Shown one piece after another: positions 26,286-35,022 of a stretch of DNA of 64,000 bases. Within the stretch, counting starts at the first letter, position 1. Each line of letters begins with the position of its first letter. Source of the stretch: Acetatifactor muris (GTDB lineage: Bacteria > Bacillota > Clostridia > Lachnospirales > Lachnospiraceae); contig NZ_JANJZD010000003.1 of assembly GCF_024623325.1 (NCBI RefSeq), forward strand, positions 186,001-250,000, in the 5' to 3' direction. Below the pieces are notes generated by a model. The model searched no databases and was not told where the DNA came from. It saw only the letters and a list, made by a program, of their open reading frames with translations. The translations under genes and the position numbers were made by a program.

Positions 26286-28382
26286 TTATGGCTGAGCAGC
26301 CGTATGAAATCGCTTATACGCCTTTTCTGCCCAGTTCACCCACACCTGGGCATTGTTCAGGCCCCCCTCATAATTGTAAGTCACGATCTCCCCATCCAGG
26401 CAGGTCACGGTATTCTCTCCTATCCTGATAAACATCAGGTTTCCCCGGGTATCATAATAATATCTCTGATCCGACAGACCATTATGCGGGTATCCGATTC
26501 CTCTCTCCACAATCAGAATGGTCTCTGATTCCGCGGTATATTCTTTCGTATAGTTCAGAAGAGTCCCCTCCCCGTACACCGTCATACTGCCGTTGCTGTG
26601 GAAGGCCGGAGTCGTCCCCAGAGACGCCCCTCTTTCTTCAATGTAATCCACAGCCTTTGCATAGCTGCTTACATACAGATTCCACCGCTGTGCCCTCTCC
26701 TCCTGGCTATAGCCCTCTCTTTCCTCAAAGGCTCCCAGAACAGAGGCCGTCTGCTCCCGCTCCGTCGCCAGTTCCGCCAGAAAGCCGGCCTGGGCATTCG
26801 AGAGAAAGCAATCATATAATGTATATGCACATTCCAGATCAAAGGCATATTTTGTGTAGGCATCCAGATACGCTTCCGCCGCTTCCCGCAGCTCTTCCTC
26901 CCGGGAAACATCCTCCAGATATAAATCCACAAAGTAAAGTCCGTCGCCCGACTGATCTGCCATGCTGCTCAAAAGCATATATTTCTCCATAAACTGTCCC
27001 CGGGCCACGGAGACAGCTGCCCAGGCTTCCTCCAGATAATCCGTCAGCAGATTGCAGAGCGCGCTGCGTTCCTCCTGTACCTGGTCCTCTACCAACTGCC
27101 CGCTTTCCTTGAAACTCCCCCCCAGCCATTTCCCGAACACGGCCTCGCTGAGCATACCGGATTGAGAAGTATTCTTCTGGGCCACCTGAAATCCTTCCAC
27201 ATCATAACAGGTAGAGATATTTCCCCCTTCCGTCTGCGCCAGGGGCTCATATTCCTGCAGAATTCCCTGCATTTTCCGGCCTCCGGCACCCGAATCTGCC
27301 CCGTCGGCCTCCCGCTCCTGTATCTGCTCCGGCAGCCGGACCTGGGTATAGAAGAGAAGCTGGGCTTCCACAGCCGCATACTGCCCTGCCAGCGAGCGCA
27401 GTGTCGTATGGGTGGTACCCGCCCCCCGGCTTCCCTGACCAGCGATATCTCCGATCTCCATCTCCCGCATGGATACAGAATAGACAATCTGTGCTATTTT
27501 ATAGATTTCCGCCGTATTCATTTCCTCCTGCTGGAGAAAGAGGCCCAGCCTGTACACATCCCGCCTCTGCCTGTCCACAATGCTCTGCAGAAGCACTGTG
27601 GGCGTATCGTCCGCATTCTTCCATTGATTTACAAAGTCCACCGCAGAGAACAGATTCACCCCGATGACATCCGTCACCATATCCTGCAGGGTCCCTTCCG
27701 CCATCCCGGAAAGGTAATCCGGAATCTGCTCCCCGGCACTTTCGAGAGTATCCCGGCAGATATCTTCCACAGATTTCCCCTGGGAAGCAGATTGAATCAT
27801 GGTTTTGACGCCTTCTGACAGAATGGGATTCCCCGTAACCTCATCGATCAGAACCTCCTGGACGGAGAACTGCTCCCTGGGCGCCACAGCCACGAAGGAG
27901 GTACCCTCCATGAAATCCGCCACCGCAGAGCGCACTGCCTCTCTCAGCAGAATCTTCTGCTCATACAGAGACTCTATCTGCCGTTCCCGCTCCTCAGCCA
28001 AATCGGCGGCAATATCCCTGACATGTACCTCCGGGACTTCTTCCTCCGAAGCATATCCTTCCGAAGGCTCCCCATTTGACCCACCTAAATCTGACCGCAA
28101 AGAGGCATCTTCCTGAGAAGATGCCACACTCTGTATTCCTGTTTCCTCCCCGGGAATCTTTCCGCTGTCGCTGTCTTTTCCTTTTATCAGAAAAAGCACC
28201 GACACGGCGAGAACTCCCAGCGCGGCCACACCTGTACCAATCATCAGAATCCCTTTGCCGCGCGCTGCCGTTTTGTGGGTCTTACCGCTTTCACTATGAG
28301 GAATGCCGGTCACGGCCTCCCCGCATTTCATGCAGAAAGCCGCGCCCTCCGGGAGATTTGTGCCGCATTTTTTACAGTACAT
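26286..28382 (-). CDS. zinc-ribbon membrane protein with large helical ectodomain, function unknown
   Basis: The start is the ATG at 28382 after AAGGAGG, giving 698 residues; the 11 extra residues of a longer frame were rejected. A zinc ribbon (C3, C6, C17, C20, MYCKKCG...FCMKCG) is followed by one membrane helix at about 43-64 (GILMIGTGVAALGVLAVSVLFLIKG, shown in part). A Ser/Asp/Glu-rich linker leads into about 550 residues that look mostly helical with no domain I recognise. The last 100 residues are beta-rich (GNLMFIRIGENTVTC). The ectodomain should be outside the cell. It is the third gene of the zinc-ribbon operon, 13 bases after the YccF-type gene. Confidence 0.85.
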   Translation of the reverse strand: MYCKKCGTNLPEGAAFCMKCGEAVTGIPHSESGKTHKTAARGKGILMIGTGVAALGVLAVSVLFLIKGKDSDSGKIPGEETGIQSVASSQEDASLRSDLGGSNGEPSEGYASEEEVPEVHVRDIAADLAEERERQIESLYEQKILLREAVRSAVADFMEGTSFVAVAPREQFSVQEVLIDEVTGNPILSEGVKTMIQSASQGKSVEDICRDTLESAGEQIPDYLSGMAEGTLQDMVTDVIGVNLFSAVDFVNQWKNADDTPTVLLQSIVDRQRRDVYRLGLFLQQEEMNTAEIYKIAQIVYSVSMREMEIGDIAGQGSRGAGTTHTTLRSLAGQYAAVEAQLLFYTQVRLPEQIQEREADGADSGAGGRKMQGILQEYEPLAQTEGGNISTCYDVEGFQVAQKNTSQSGMLSEAVFGKWLGGSFKESGQLVEDQVQEERSALCNLLTDYLEEAWAAVSVARGQFMEKYMLLSSMADQSGDGLYFVDLYLEDVSREEELREAAEAYLDAYTKYAFDLECAYTLYDCFLSNAQAGFLAELATEREQTASVLGAFEEREGYSQEERAQRWNLYVSSYAKAVDYIEERGASLGTTPAFHSNGSMTVYGEGTLLNYTKEYTAESETILIVERGIGYPHNGLSDQRYYYDTRGNLMFIRIGENTVTCLDGEIVTYNYEGGLNNAQVWVNWAEKAYKRFHTAAQP

Positions 28383-28395
28383 ATACGGCCTCCTT

Positions 28396-29709
28396 CTATT
28401 CCGGTATCCTTGCACCGCACTTGGGACAGAACCGCGCTCCCACAGAATATTCTGTGCCGCATTGACTGCAGAAACGTATGCTCACTGCATTTGTCTGCAT
28501 TCCGGCAGCTATCCCGGCATCTGCAGCAGAGCTTCCGGCTCCGGCCGCAGCCTTCATAGTCCCGGTTCCCCGGGCAGCAGAAGAATTGACTGAACTTCCT
28601 CCGGCAGAGGGCTGCTGCGCGTTGGAATTCGTCGTAAATACAACCACTGGTTCCTTCCCTCTTACGAAGACAATTATGTACCAGACAAGAACTGCAATCA
28701 AAAACAAGGTGAAGATAAAGCTGAGAGCCAACATGAAAAAGGTACCGCCGGAATACACCACCCTCTGGACCATCCCTCCGACTCCAATCAGCCGGAGCAG
28801 CCTGGGCACAATCATGACCCCCAGAAGAATCAACACCATCAGCCGGTTCCCCTTAATGATTTCCAGACCCGTTACAGCAAGCAGCAGCAACCCCAGAACA
28901 AATGCGACAATCCCCCACCTCATCGCTCCAAAAAAGAGTCCGCCTATCACATTCAGAGCAAGAAGCCCCAGAGCCGCATAATCCAGATAGGGCATCAGAT
29001 TTGCCATGGTATCATTCTGCAGAACCTTTTCTCTCAGACCATTTACAGCCCGTTCGCTCTTCTCCACAATGCTCTCCAGTGTGTATCCCGTTCCGGAAGC
29101 GGCCCCGGACTGTGCGGCGCTCCCGGGAATATCTGCCGTCTGTGAGCCAAACGACTCAGGATTTCCTGCATACTGCGGAATCTGCCCTGCAGAATGGACG
29201 CTGTATCCCGGCTGCGCCTGAACTGTCTGCTGCGACATCATCTGATTCACTGCCATGGCTGTACCCGCTACCTTCATCATGGACTTTTCCATTCGAAGTA
29301 TCTCTGCCTGTTCCTTGGTAATCACCTTTGCCCCCACAGGCCAGATCAGAAACGTAGCGCTTCTGACAAGCACTATGGCCACCGGTATCCCGATAATTGT
29401 AAGAGCCGTACCCACTGCCAGGAGAATATTCCCGATGAACAGAGCGATACCCACAGGAAGCCAGAGCAGATTGGCAATCACGCCGCCCACACGGCGTATT
29501 CCCGCCACGTTTTCCTTTCCCTTAAGCTCCGTCTCCTTAATGATGACTTTTCCGAAGGGAAATACCATCAGCTTCGCATACTGAAACAGAGCCTTTCCTA
29601 TTGGTATACCGATAATTGTTATACTGAACAGAAGCCCCAGAAATCCATACAGCAGAAAATTCCACCAGCCTCCAAATATAAACCATATTATATTACCCAA
29701 TGCACTCAC
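28396..29709 (-). CDS. YccF-type membrane protein with C-terminal zinc ribbon
   Basis: The 437-residue protein begins with two YccF-type membrane modules (IIWFIFGGWWNFLLYGFLGL, then a second with LTIIGIPVAIVLVRSATFLI). A linker of about 100 residues follows, rich in Ala, Gln, Ser and Gly. Then come about four membrane helices (ALGLLALNVIGGLFFGAMRW and others). The protein ends with a zinc ribbon, FCSQCGTEY...FCPKCGARIPE, so the ribbon is at the C-terminus here instead of the N-terminus. It is the second gene of the operon and may be the membrane hub of the set, but no transport motif or enzymatic site is seen. Confidence 0.85.
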   Translation of the reverse strand: MSALGNIIWFIFGGWWNFLLYGFLGLLFSITIIGIPIGKALFQYAKLMVFPFGKVIIKETELKGKENVAGIRRVGGVIANLLWLPVGIALFIGNILLAVGTALTIIGIPVAIVLVRSATFLIWPVGAKVITKEQAEILRMEKSMMKVAGTAMAVNQMMSQQTVQAQPGYSVHSAGQIPQYAGNPESFGSQTADIPGSAAQSGAASGTGYTLESIVEKSERAVNGLREKVLQNDTMANLMPYLDYAALGLLALNVIGGLFFGAMRWGIVAFVLGLLLLAVTGLEIIKGNRLMVLILLGVMIVPRLLRLIGVGGMVQRVVYSGGTFFMLALSFIFTLFLIAVLVWYIIVFVRGKEPVVVFTTNSNAQQPSAGGSSVNSSAARGTGTMKAAAGAGSSAADAGIAAGMQTNAVSIRFCSQCGTEYSVGARFCPKCGARIPE

Positions 29710-29750
29710 TTTTCGTTCCTCCTCATATCCATTTGTTTTCCGGAAATACT

Positions 29751-30197
29751 TTAAACAGGCTCCTGCTCCAGCTTATTTCCGCAGCCGATGCAGAATACGG
29801 CTCCCTCCGCATAAGCGGTCCCGCATTTTGCACAGATCCGGGGATTGTCCGCAGTCGGTGTAAACAGCGGTTCCAGCTTCTGACCGCATTTATTACAGAA
29901 AGCGCTGTCAAGCACCAGTACATTCCCGCATTTTTCACACTTGCGAAGTCCCTGTACCGCCAGCTTTCTCTTCTCCAGTGTCACGGTCTCCAGTGCCAGT
30001 TTCTCTATCTCCTTCAGAAACTCCTCATAAGGAGTGCCGGCCGCCGCTTTCGCATCATTGCTTTCCACATAGAGCAGCCCTATCCGGCGGATGACCTCCT
30101 CCCTTCTCTGGTTCAAAGCCGCCAGCTGTCTGTCACAGTCTGCCACCTCCGGTGAAATATTGTCTGTCTGCATCGGTTTTGTATCAAACAGGCCCAT
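29751..30197 (-). CDS. small cytoplasmic protein with coiled coil and two zinc ribbons
   Basis: From the ATG at 30197, which follows AAGGAGGAG, the protein has 148 residues. Residues about 18-85 form a predicted coiled coil (CDRQLAALNQRREEVIRRIG and on). Two zinc ribbons follow: CEKCGNV...FCNKCGQK at about 87-107 and CAKCGTA...FCIGCGN at about 121-140. No membrane segment is present. It is the first gene of the five-gene operon, right behind the putative invertible promoter, and the only soluble member. Its ribbons resemble those of the four membrane partners, which suggests that the proteins may assemble through them; this is inference. Confidence 0.82.
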   Translation of the reverse strand: MGLFDTKPMQTDNISPEVADCDRQLAALNQRREEVIRRIGLLYVESNDAKAAAGTPYEEFLKEIEKLALETVTLEKRKLAVQGLRKCEKCGNVLVLDSAFCNKCGQKLEPLFTPTADNPRICAKCGTAYAEGAVFCIGCGNKLEQEPV

Positions 30198-30236
30198 GTC
30201 TTCTCCTCCTTCTCTTTCGTTTCTCAAATTTTTACC

Positions 30237-30379
30237 AAAAAGCGTAGTTTTTGAGACAGTAAAAAGGGGGTAAAATTATTGGGAAAAATAAACGAATATC
30301 CCTTGATTTTTTACCTGCTTTATATTACAATAGTCAAAGTTTTAATACCATTTCTACATTCTCAAAAACTACACTTTTT
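30237..30379. repeat. 20-bp inverted repeats flanking a promoter segment, putative invertible switch
   Basis: AAAAAGCGTAGTTTTTGAGA (30237-30256) is repeated in inverted form at 30360-30379 with one mismatch in 20. The enclosed 103 bp holds a promoter on plus (30303-30331). On the minus strand, toward the operon, only TTGACT followed at 18 bases by TAAAAA is present, which is weak. Inversion would place the good promoter 80 bases before the first zinc-ribbon gene. No recombinase gene is adjacent. Confidence 0.6.
30303..30331 (+). promoter_or_regulatory. promoter inside the putative invertible segment, pointing away from the operon
   Basis: TTGATT (30303-30308), 17 bases, then TACAAT (30326-30331). 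In the present orientation it faces the end of pckA and serves no gene on plus, which supports the switch model in its off state. Confidence 0.6.
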
Positions 30380-30437
30380 TAGAATCCGAATTCCCCTGTG
30401 AATATCGAGGCGAATGGCATCGGCATCATAATTGAAG

Positions 30438-30482
30438 CAAAAAAACACGACCCGCTTCACATTTTCTGCAAAGCGGGCCGTG
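30438..30482 (-). terminator. intrinsic terminator of pckA
   Basis: The stem arms 30446-30457 and 30471-30482 pair over 12 bases with one G-U and a 13-base loop. A run of seven T follows on the minus strand. Confidence 0.92.
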
Positions 30483-30506
30483 ATTTATTTTGTCTTATGA
30501 ATCTTC

Positions 30507-32204
30507 TTACAGGCTGGCAGCTTCATCCACGATCTTCTTCAACGCTGCAAGAGCCTCGTCGGGCAGCTTGTCATAGCCTTCCTTCTTGGTAGCGAAGCCT
30601 TCCACTGCATCCACACGGTTCTGCATGGCGCCCTGAAGAGCCTTTACATACTCTGCGTCGCCCAGGTTCGGTGTAAAGCCTTCCCAATCCATGATCTCGA
30701 TATCCTCAAAAGGTCCCCACTGCTTGAAGCTTGCTCTCTTCTCCACAATGGTCTCCAGGATGCCCAGAGTATCTGCAGGTTTCACCTTCTTGCCCATGAA
30801 ATCACCTGTGTTGATAATGTAGCAGTCAACGTTCTTCTCATCCACCAGTTTCTTGAACTTCTCATAGTCATTTACCAGAGGATAGGTTCTGAACGGGTTA
30901 GCGTAAGGAACGATACGAAGCGCGTTCATATCGGTGCCTGCTGCCACACGCTCTGCGGTGGAAGTCTTGGTAGCCAGAGTAGCGCCCATAACAGATGCCA
31001 GGGCAGCACCTTTCAGCTTCACTACAGGCGGAATGGTGGGATCCTTCATGATCCAGAAGATGGCATTTACGGGAGCGTCAATCTTGTCCACGCGGTTAGG
31101 GCTCCACAGTTTGGACTTGATGGCACGGCCGTTGCCGTTCCTGATATCCTCGGTAACCAGCTGAACCTTTCCGTCCTCATCCAGGGTGGCAGAACAGTTC
31201 TGTGCGGTAAGCAGGAATGTGTTGTCAGGGCAGCCTGTGGGATAGTCAGCTGTCTTGTCAAAATAAGTGGGTTCCAGAGCCACAGATGCACAGGTATCAG
31301 TATTGATGATGAAAGCATCATCATGAAGCACCTTGATCTCATACTTGCCGTTGTGCTTTGCATGAGTCAGTGTGGACTTTCCGGAGCCGGACAGGCCGTA
31401 AACGGAGGCAACAAACTTGCTGCCGTCTGCAAGCAGATATTCCTTCTGTCCGCCGTGGCAGGAAGCATAGCCGTTTCTGTTGGCCATAGCCCATGCCATG
31501 GTAAGAGTACCCTTCTTGTGCTCACCGAAATATTTCATGCCCAGAATAGCGGCACAGTTCTGATCCGTGTCAAAATAGCACAGAGTCAGATCGTCACTCA
31601 GGCAGCTGTAGTCAACGTCAGGGCTGGGAGTAGGCGCCCACTGCGGATTGGAGAAGATATAGATATCCGGCTCCTTGCCTCCGCCGATAGGCTGAGACTC
31701 TTTATACATCTTTATATAAGTATCAGACATATACTGGAAGTTCAGCATCCAGTTGTACATGATATTCTCTTCCCCTTCGGGAATCAGCAGATGTGCTTTT
31801 GCCATGAATTCAGGATCCAGGCCGATGTAGCACTCTACATGATACAGAGTCTGCCAGCGGGTCTTGTAAATGGCATCCATAACTACCTTGTCAAGCTTGG
31901 CGGCATCTACACCGGGCTCTCCCTTAATACGACGTGCCTGTGCATAACGGCCGGTAACAGCACCGTCATTGAACAGCAGTACTTTTGCATCCTTCTCCAG
32001 ACCGATCTCCTCCGCACGGTGAACCGGCATGTCGGTAACAATGGTTCCGGGAGAATTCTTTGCGAGCTCATATGCCTCTTTCAGGGTATTCACCTTTACT
32101 ACATTGTTGCCGTAGAAAGCGCCCTCAATGATAGAACGTGTCTTGCTGAAACCGGGCTTTCCTGCGCCGATTTCCGAAATCGGGTAATACGCTTTTGTTG
32201 ACAT
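30507..32204 (-). CDS. pckA: phosphoenolpyruvate carboxykinase (ATP)
   Basis: The 565-residue enzyme interconverts oxaloacetate and PEP with ATP/ADP; in gut anaerobes it often runs in the carboxylating direction. The kinase-1a loop is GLSGSGKSTL and the metal site is LHDDAFIIN. RNGNGRAIKSKL and AIFWIMKDPTIPPVVKL are further family signatures. It is slightly longer than the E. coli enzyme (540). The start is the ATG at 32204, 7-8 bases after AAGGAGG; a longer frame to 32282 crosses the leader and was rejected. Its own promoter and terminator bracket it, so it is monocistronic. Confidence 0.95.
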   Translation of the reverse strand: MSTKAYYPISEIGAGKPGFSKTRSIIEGAFYGNNVVKVNTLKEAYELAKNSPGTIVTDMPVHRAEEIGLEKDAKVLLFNDGAVTGRYAQARRIKGEPGVDAAKLDKVVMDAIYKTRWQTLYHVECYIGLDPEFMAKAHLLIPEGEENIMYNWMLNFQYMSDTYIKMYKESQPIGGGKEPDIYIFSNPQWAPTPSPDVDYSCLSDDLTLCYFDTDQNCAAILGMKYFGEHKKGTLTMAWAMANRNGYASCHGGQKEYLLADGSKFVASVYGLSGSGKSTLTHAKHNGKYEIKVLHDDAFIINTDTCASVALEPTYFDKTADYPTGCPDNTFLLTAQNCSATLDEDGKVQLVTEDIRNGNGRAIKSKLWSPNRVDKIDAPVNAIFWIMKDPTIPPVVKLKGAALASVMGATLATKTSTAERVAAGTDMNALRIVPYANPFRTYPLVNDYEKFKKLVDEKNVDCYIINTGDFMGKKVKPADTLGILETIVEKRASFKQWGPFEDIEIMDWEGFTPNLGDAEYVKALQGAMQNRVDAVEGFATKKEGYDKLPDEALAALKKIVDEAASL

Positions 32205-32317
32205 TGGTAACGTCCTCCTTAAATATTGTCTTTCCTGCTCTCCGGGCAAAAACGGATGAGCGTCGGTATCTCTACGGTTCATCCCGCATCAAAACAGTCC
32301 GAACCCTATTGCCCTTT

Positions 32318-32346
32318 ATTATCTCAAAACTACATTCAAAAGTCAA
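32318..32346 (-). promoter_or_regulatory. sigma-A promoter of pckA
   Basis: On the minus strand TTGACT (32341-32346), 17 bases, GATAAT (32318-32323). The spacer and -10 contain TGTAGTTTTGAGA, a word close to the inverted repeats upstream of the zinc-ribbon operon. The leader is about 110 bases. Confidence 0.8.
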
Positions 32347-32404
32347 GAAATCAATTGTAGATTTTATAACGATTTCATATTTCCGGTTCCGGCTGATGCC
32401 AAAG

Positions 32405-34234
32405 CTAAGCCCTGCCATTTTTCAGAACAATGGTACTGTCCGCCCCAGTCTCCCTGCGCAGCCATTCTCTCTCCTCTTCGTTCAGGAAGGGCGATACTTT
32501 CTCATATACTTCCCTCTGATAGCCATACAGGAACATTTTCTGCGTCTCTGTCAGATAGTTTTCATCTATGGCTTCCATATCGATGGGCACCCAGGTCAGG
32601 GTCTTAAAATGCATGAACTGGCCGTACTCGTTCTTCACGTCGTTCTCTGCCACCATCACATTCTCGATGCGGATGCCGTGACTTCCCTCTATATAGATAC
32701 CCGGCTCGTTGGTAATGTCCATTCCCGCCTCAATGACGACCTCCTGCCTGCCGTCAATATAGCGCCATGACAGGTTCTGAGGTCCCTCGTGCACATTCAG
32801 AATGTATCCCACTCCGTGTCCGGTGCCGCATTTATAATCCAGCCCCATGTTCCACACCGGCTGACGGGCCAGAATGTCAAGGTTCCTGCCGGTGCAGCCG
32901 TAAAGCCATCTGGCATTGGTCATCTGCAGCATTCCCGCAGCCACGGCGGTATAGTGCATTTTCACCTCATCGGAAATCGGCCCCAGCACAATGGTTCTGG
33001 TCACATCGGTGGTAGCTCCCATGTACTGTCCCCCGGAATCCACCAGGAACAGCCCTTCCGGCTCCAACACCGCATGGTTTTCCGGTGTGGCCTCATAGTG
33101 CATCATGGCCGCATTGGCTTTATACCCCCCGATGGTGGGGAAGGACAGGCCGATGCACTCCGGAATCTCCCGGCGGAATTGCTCCAGACGGTCCGCAGCG
33201 GTGATCTCCGTAATCTCCATCTTCCCGATGTTAGTCTTCAGCCAGTAGATAAATCTGGTCAGAGCCACGCTGTCCTGCAGATACAGCTTCTCCATATTGG
33301 CAAGCTCCACGGGATTCTTGATTGCCTTTAAAAGCTCGGTGGGACTCTTCTTCTCCACCAGAGTCTGCTTCTCCCCGAGAATCTTGTACAGACAGTAGCT
33401 GCAATAACGGTCGTCCACCAGAATCTTCCCTTCCCCGGGGAGCTTTCCCAGGAAATCCATGATTCTGTCGTACTCCTCCACCCGGATCCCCTTCCTCTCC
33501 AGGTAAGCGGTCACAGTATCGTCCAAAACCTTCTTCTGGATAAACAGCACAGACTCTTCCTTCGTAAAGTACCCGTAGGACATGGCCACGGGATTGCACT
33601 CCACGTCACAGCCCCGAAGATTGAACAGCCACATCAGGTCATCCAGCTTTGTCAGAAGAAAACGATCCGCGCCCTCCTTTTCCACTTTCTCCATAACCTG
33701 ACTGCGTTTTTCTTCAAAGCTTTTCCCCGCAATTTCCTCGTCCAGCACCTTCACCGCTCCTGCCGGAAAAGCCGGTCTGTCCGTCCAGATTTCCGCGGAC
33801 AGATCCTTCAGATACGCAAACCGAATCTCCTTTTCGGCCAGCTTTTTCTCAAAGCCTTTTCCCTCGCCGGCCGGAATCACTCTGCCGTCGAAGCCCAGCG
33901 TCTGTCCCTGTTCCATATTCTTCTGCAGGAATTCCGTAATTGTGGGAACCCCTTCATCCTGCATGCGGAACAGCGTGACGGTGGTCCCCTCCAGCTCCTT
34001 CTGGGCCTGGATAAAATAACGTCCGTCCGTCCACAGTCCGGCTCCCTCCTGCCACACCACCAGAGTACCGTTGGAACCGCTGAAATTACAGAAGTACTCC
34101 CGCACCTTAAAATAGTCGTTCACATACTCCGAGCTGTGAAAATCCGCCGTGGGAATCATGTAATAATCAATTCCCTCCTCTTTCATTCGCGTCCTTAAGT
34201 CCGCAAGTCTTTCCTGGATTACTTTGTTTTCCAT
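32405..34234 (-). CDS. M24B Xaa-Pro aminopeptidase family protein
   Basis: The 609-residue protein has two N-terminal creatinase-like domains and a C-terminal pita-bread domain, the long form of the aminopeptidase P family. The five metal ligands are visible: the two aspartates in DSGGQYMGATTDVTRT, the histidine in GTGHGVGYILNVHEGP, and the glutamates in ITNEPGIY and IRIENVMV. It should release N-terminal residues that precede proline, in the cytoplasm. It lies 25 bases after deoC and is probably cotranscribed with it. Confidence 0.93.
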   Translation of the reverse strand: MENKVIQERLADLRTRMKEEGIDYYMIPTADFHSSEYVNDYFKVREYFCNFSGSNGTLVVWQEGAGLWTDGRYFIQAQKELEGTTVTLFRMQDEGVPTITEFLQKNMEQGQTLGFDGRVIPAGEGKGFEKKLAEKEIRFAYLKDLSAEIWTDRPAFPAGAVKVLDEEIAGKSFEEKRSQVMEKVEKEGADRFLLTKLDDLMWLFNLRGCDVECNPVAMSYGYFTKEESVLFIQKKVLDDTVTAYLERKGIRVEEYDRIMDFLGKLPGEGKILVDDRYCSYCLYKILGEKQTLVEKKSPTELLKAIKNPVELANMEKLYLQDSVALTRFIYWLKTNIGKMEITEITAADRLEQFRREIPECIGLSFPTIGGYKANAAMMHYEATPENHAVLEPEGLFLVDSGGQYMGATTDVTRTIVLGPISDEVKMHYTAVAAGMLQMTNARWLYGCTGRNLDILARQPVWNMGLDYKCGTGHGVGYILNVHEGPQNLSWRYIDGRQEVVIEAGMDITNEPGIYIEGSHGIRIENVMVAENDVKNEYGQFMHFKTLTWVPIDMEAIDENYLTETQKMFLYGYQREVYEKVSPFLNEEEREWLRRETGADSTIVLKNGRA

Positions 34235-34259
34235 TTTGATTTCATGCCTTCTTTCTCTC

Positions 34260-34916
34260 TTATTTCACGCTGTCCCTGTACAGTCCCACCGCTTTTGAGG
34301 TTCCCACACGGTCGCATCCCAGGCTGATAAACTGCTCCAGCTCCTCCAGAGTGGAGATACCTCCCGCAGCCTTGATTTTTACCCCGGGACCGATGTGCTT
34401 TTTGAACAACTCCACATCCTCTTTTGTTGCGCCTCCGGTGCCGAAGCCTGTGGAAGTCTTGATATAGTCCGCCCCCGCATTTGTCACTGCCTGACACAGG
34501 GCGATTTTCTCTGCCTCCGTCAGATAGCAGGTCTCCACAATTACCTTCAGAATATGCTCTCCGCAGGTATCCTTCAACATTCGGATTTCCTTTTCCACCT
34601 TCCCGAAATCCCCGTTCTTCACATCGCCGATGTTCACCACCATGTCGATTTCACTGCATCCGTACTCAATGGCCTCTCTGGCCTCCACCACTTTTGCCAC
34701 AGTGGTGCTGTATCCCAGCGGAAATCCCACAACGGTGCAGATATTCAGCTTTTCCCCATATGTATCGTAAATCCGCCGCACATAGGAAGCCGGCACACAG
34801 ACACTGGCGGTCTGGTACTCTATGGCTTCGTCGCAGAGCTTTTTGATATCTTCCCAGGTGGCAAAGGGTTTCAGCAGAGTGTGATCTACTTTCTGAAGCA
34901 TTTCTTTTACTGTCAT
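34260..34916 (-). CDS. deoC: deoxyribose-phosphate aldolase
   Basis: The 218-residue enzyme cleaves 2-deoxyribose 5-phosphate to glyceraldehyde 3-phosphate and acetaldehyde, in nucleoside catabolism. The Schiff-base lysine is in YIKTSTGFGTGGAT; VVNIGDVKNGDFG carries an active-site lysine, and the start DHTLLKPFATWEDI is typical. The length is standard. The start follows CAGGAG. No nucleoside phosphorylase or phosphopentomutase gene is in sight. It precedes the M24 peptidase gene by 25 bases. Confidence 0.96.
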   Translation of the reverse strand: MTVKEMLQKVDHTLLKPFATWEDIKKLCDEAIEYQTASVCVPASYVRRIYDTYGEKLNICTVVGFPLGYSTTVAKVVEAREAIEYGCSEIDMVVNIGDVKNGDFGKVEKEIRMLKDTCGEHILKVIVETCYLTEAEKIALCQAVTNAGADYIKTSTGFGTGGATKEDVELFKKHIGPGVKIKAAGGISTLEELEQFISLGCDRVGTSKAVGLYRDSVK

Positions 34917-35022
34917 ATGATTCTTTCTCCTGTATCTGCTTTTTACACTGTTATATGTTATTTTCTTCCGTCGTCCGTTTTATATTGATCCTGCAGCGTG
35001 CGTCTTCCGATCTGTTTTGCGT

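Larger units (their letters stand above)
30198..30437. other. putative invertible promoter region between the zinc-ribbon operon and pckA
   Basis: No gene is present. Inverted repeats 30237-30256 and 30360-30379 bracket 103 bp. The right side of the stretch runs into the pckA terminator. Confidence 0.7.

Noticed and set aside
35003..35013. TCTTCCGATCT, identical to the end of common sequencing adapters, in the gap between deoC and the LysM gene
   Set aside because: Only 11 bases match and the bases before it differ from known adapters by an indel. The gap and flanking genes are normal, so chance is the simpler reading.
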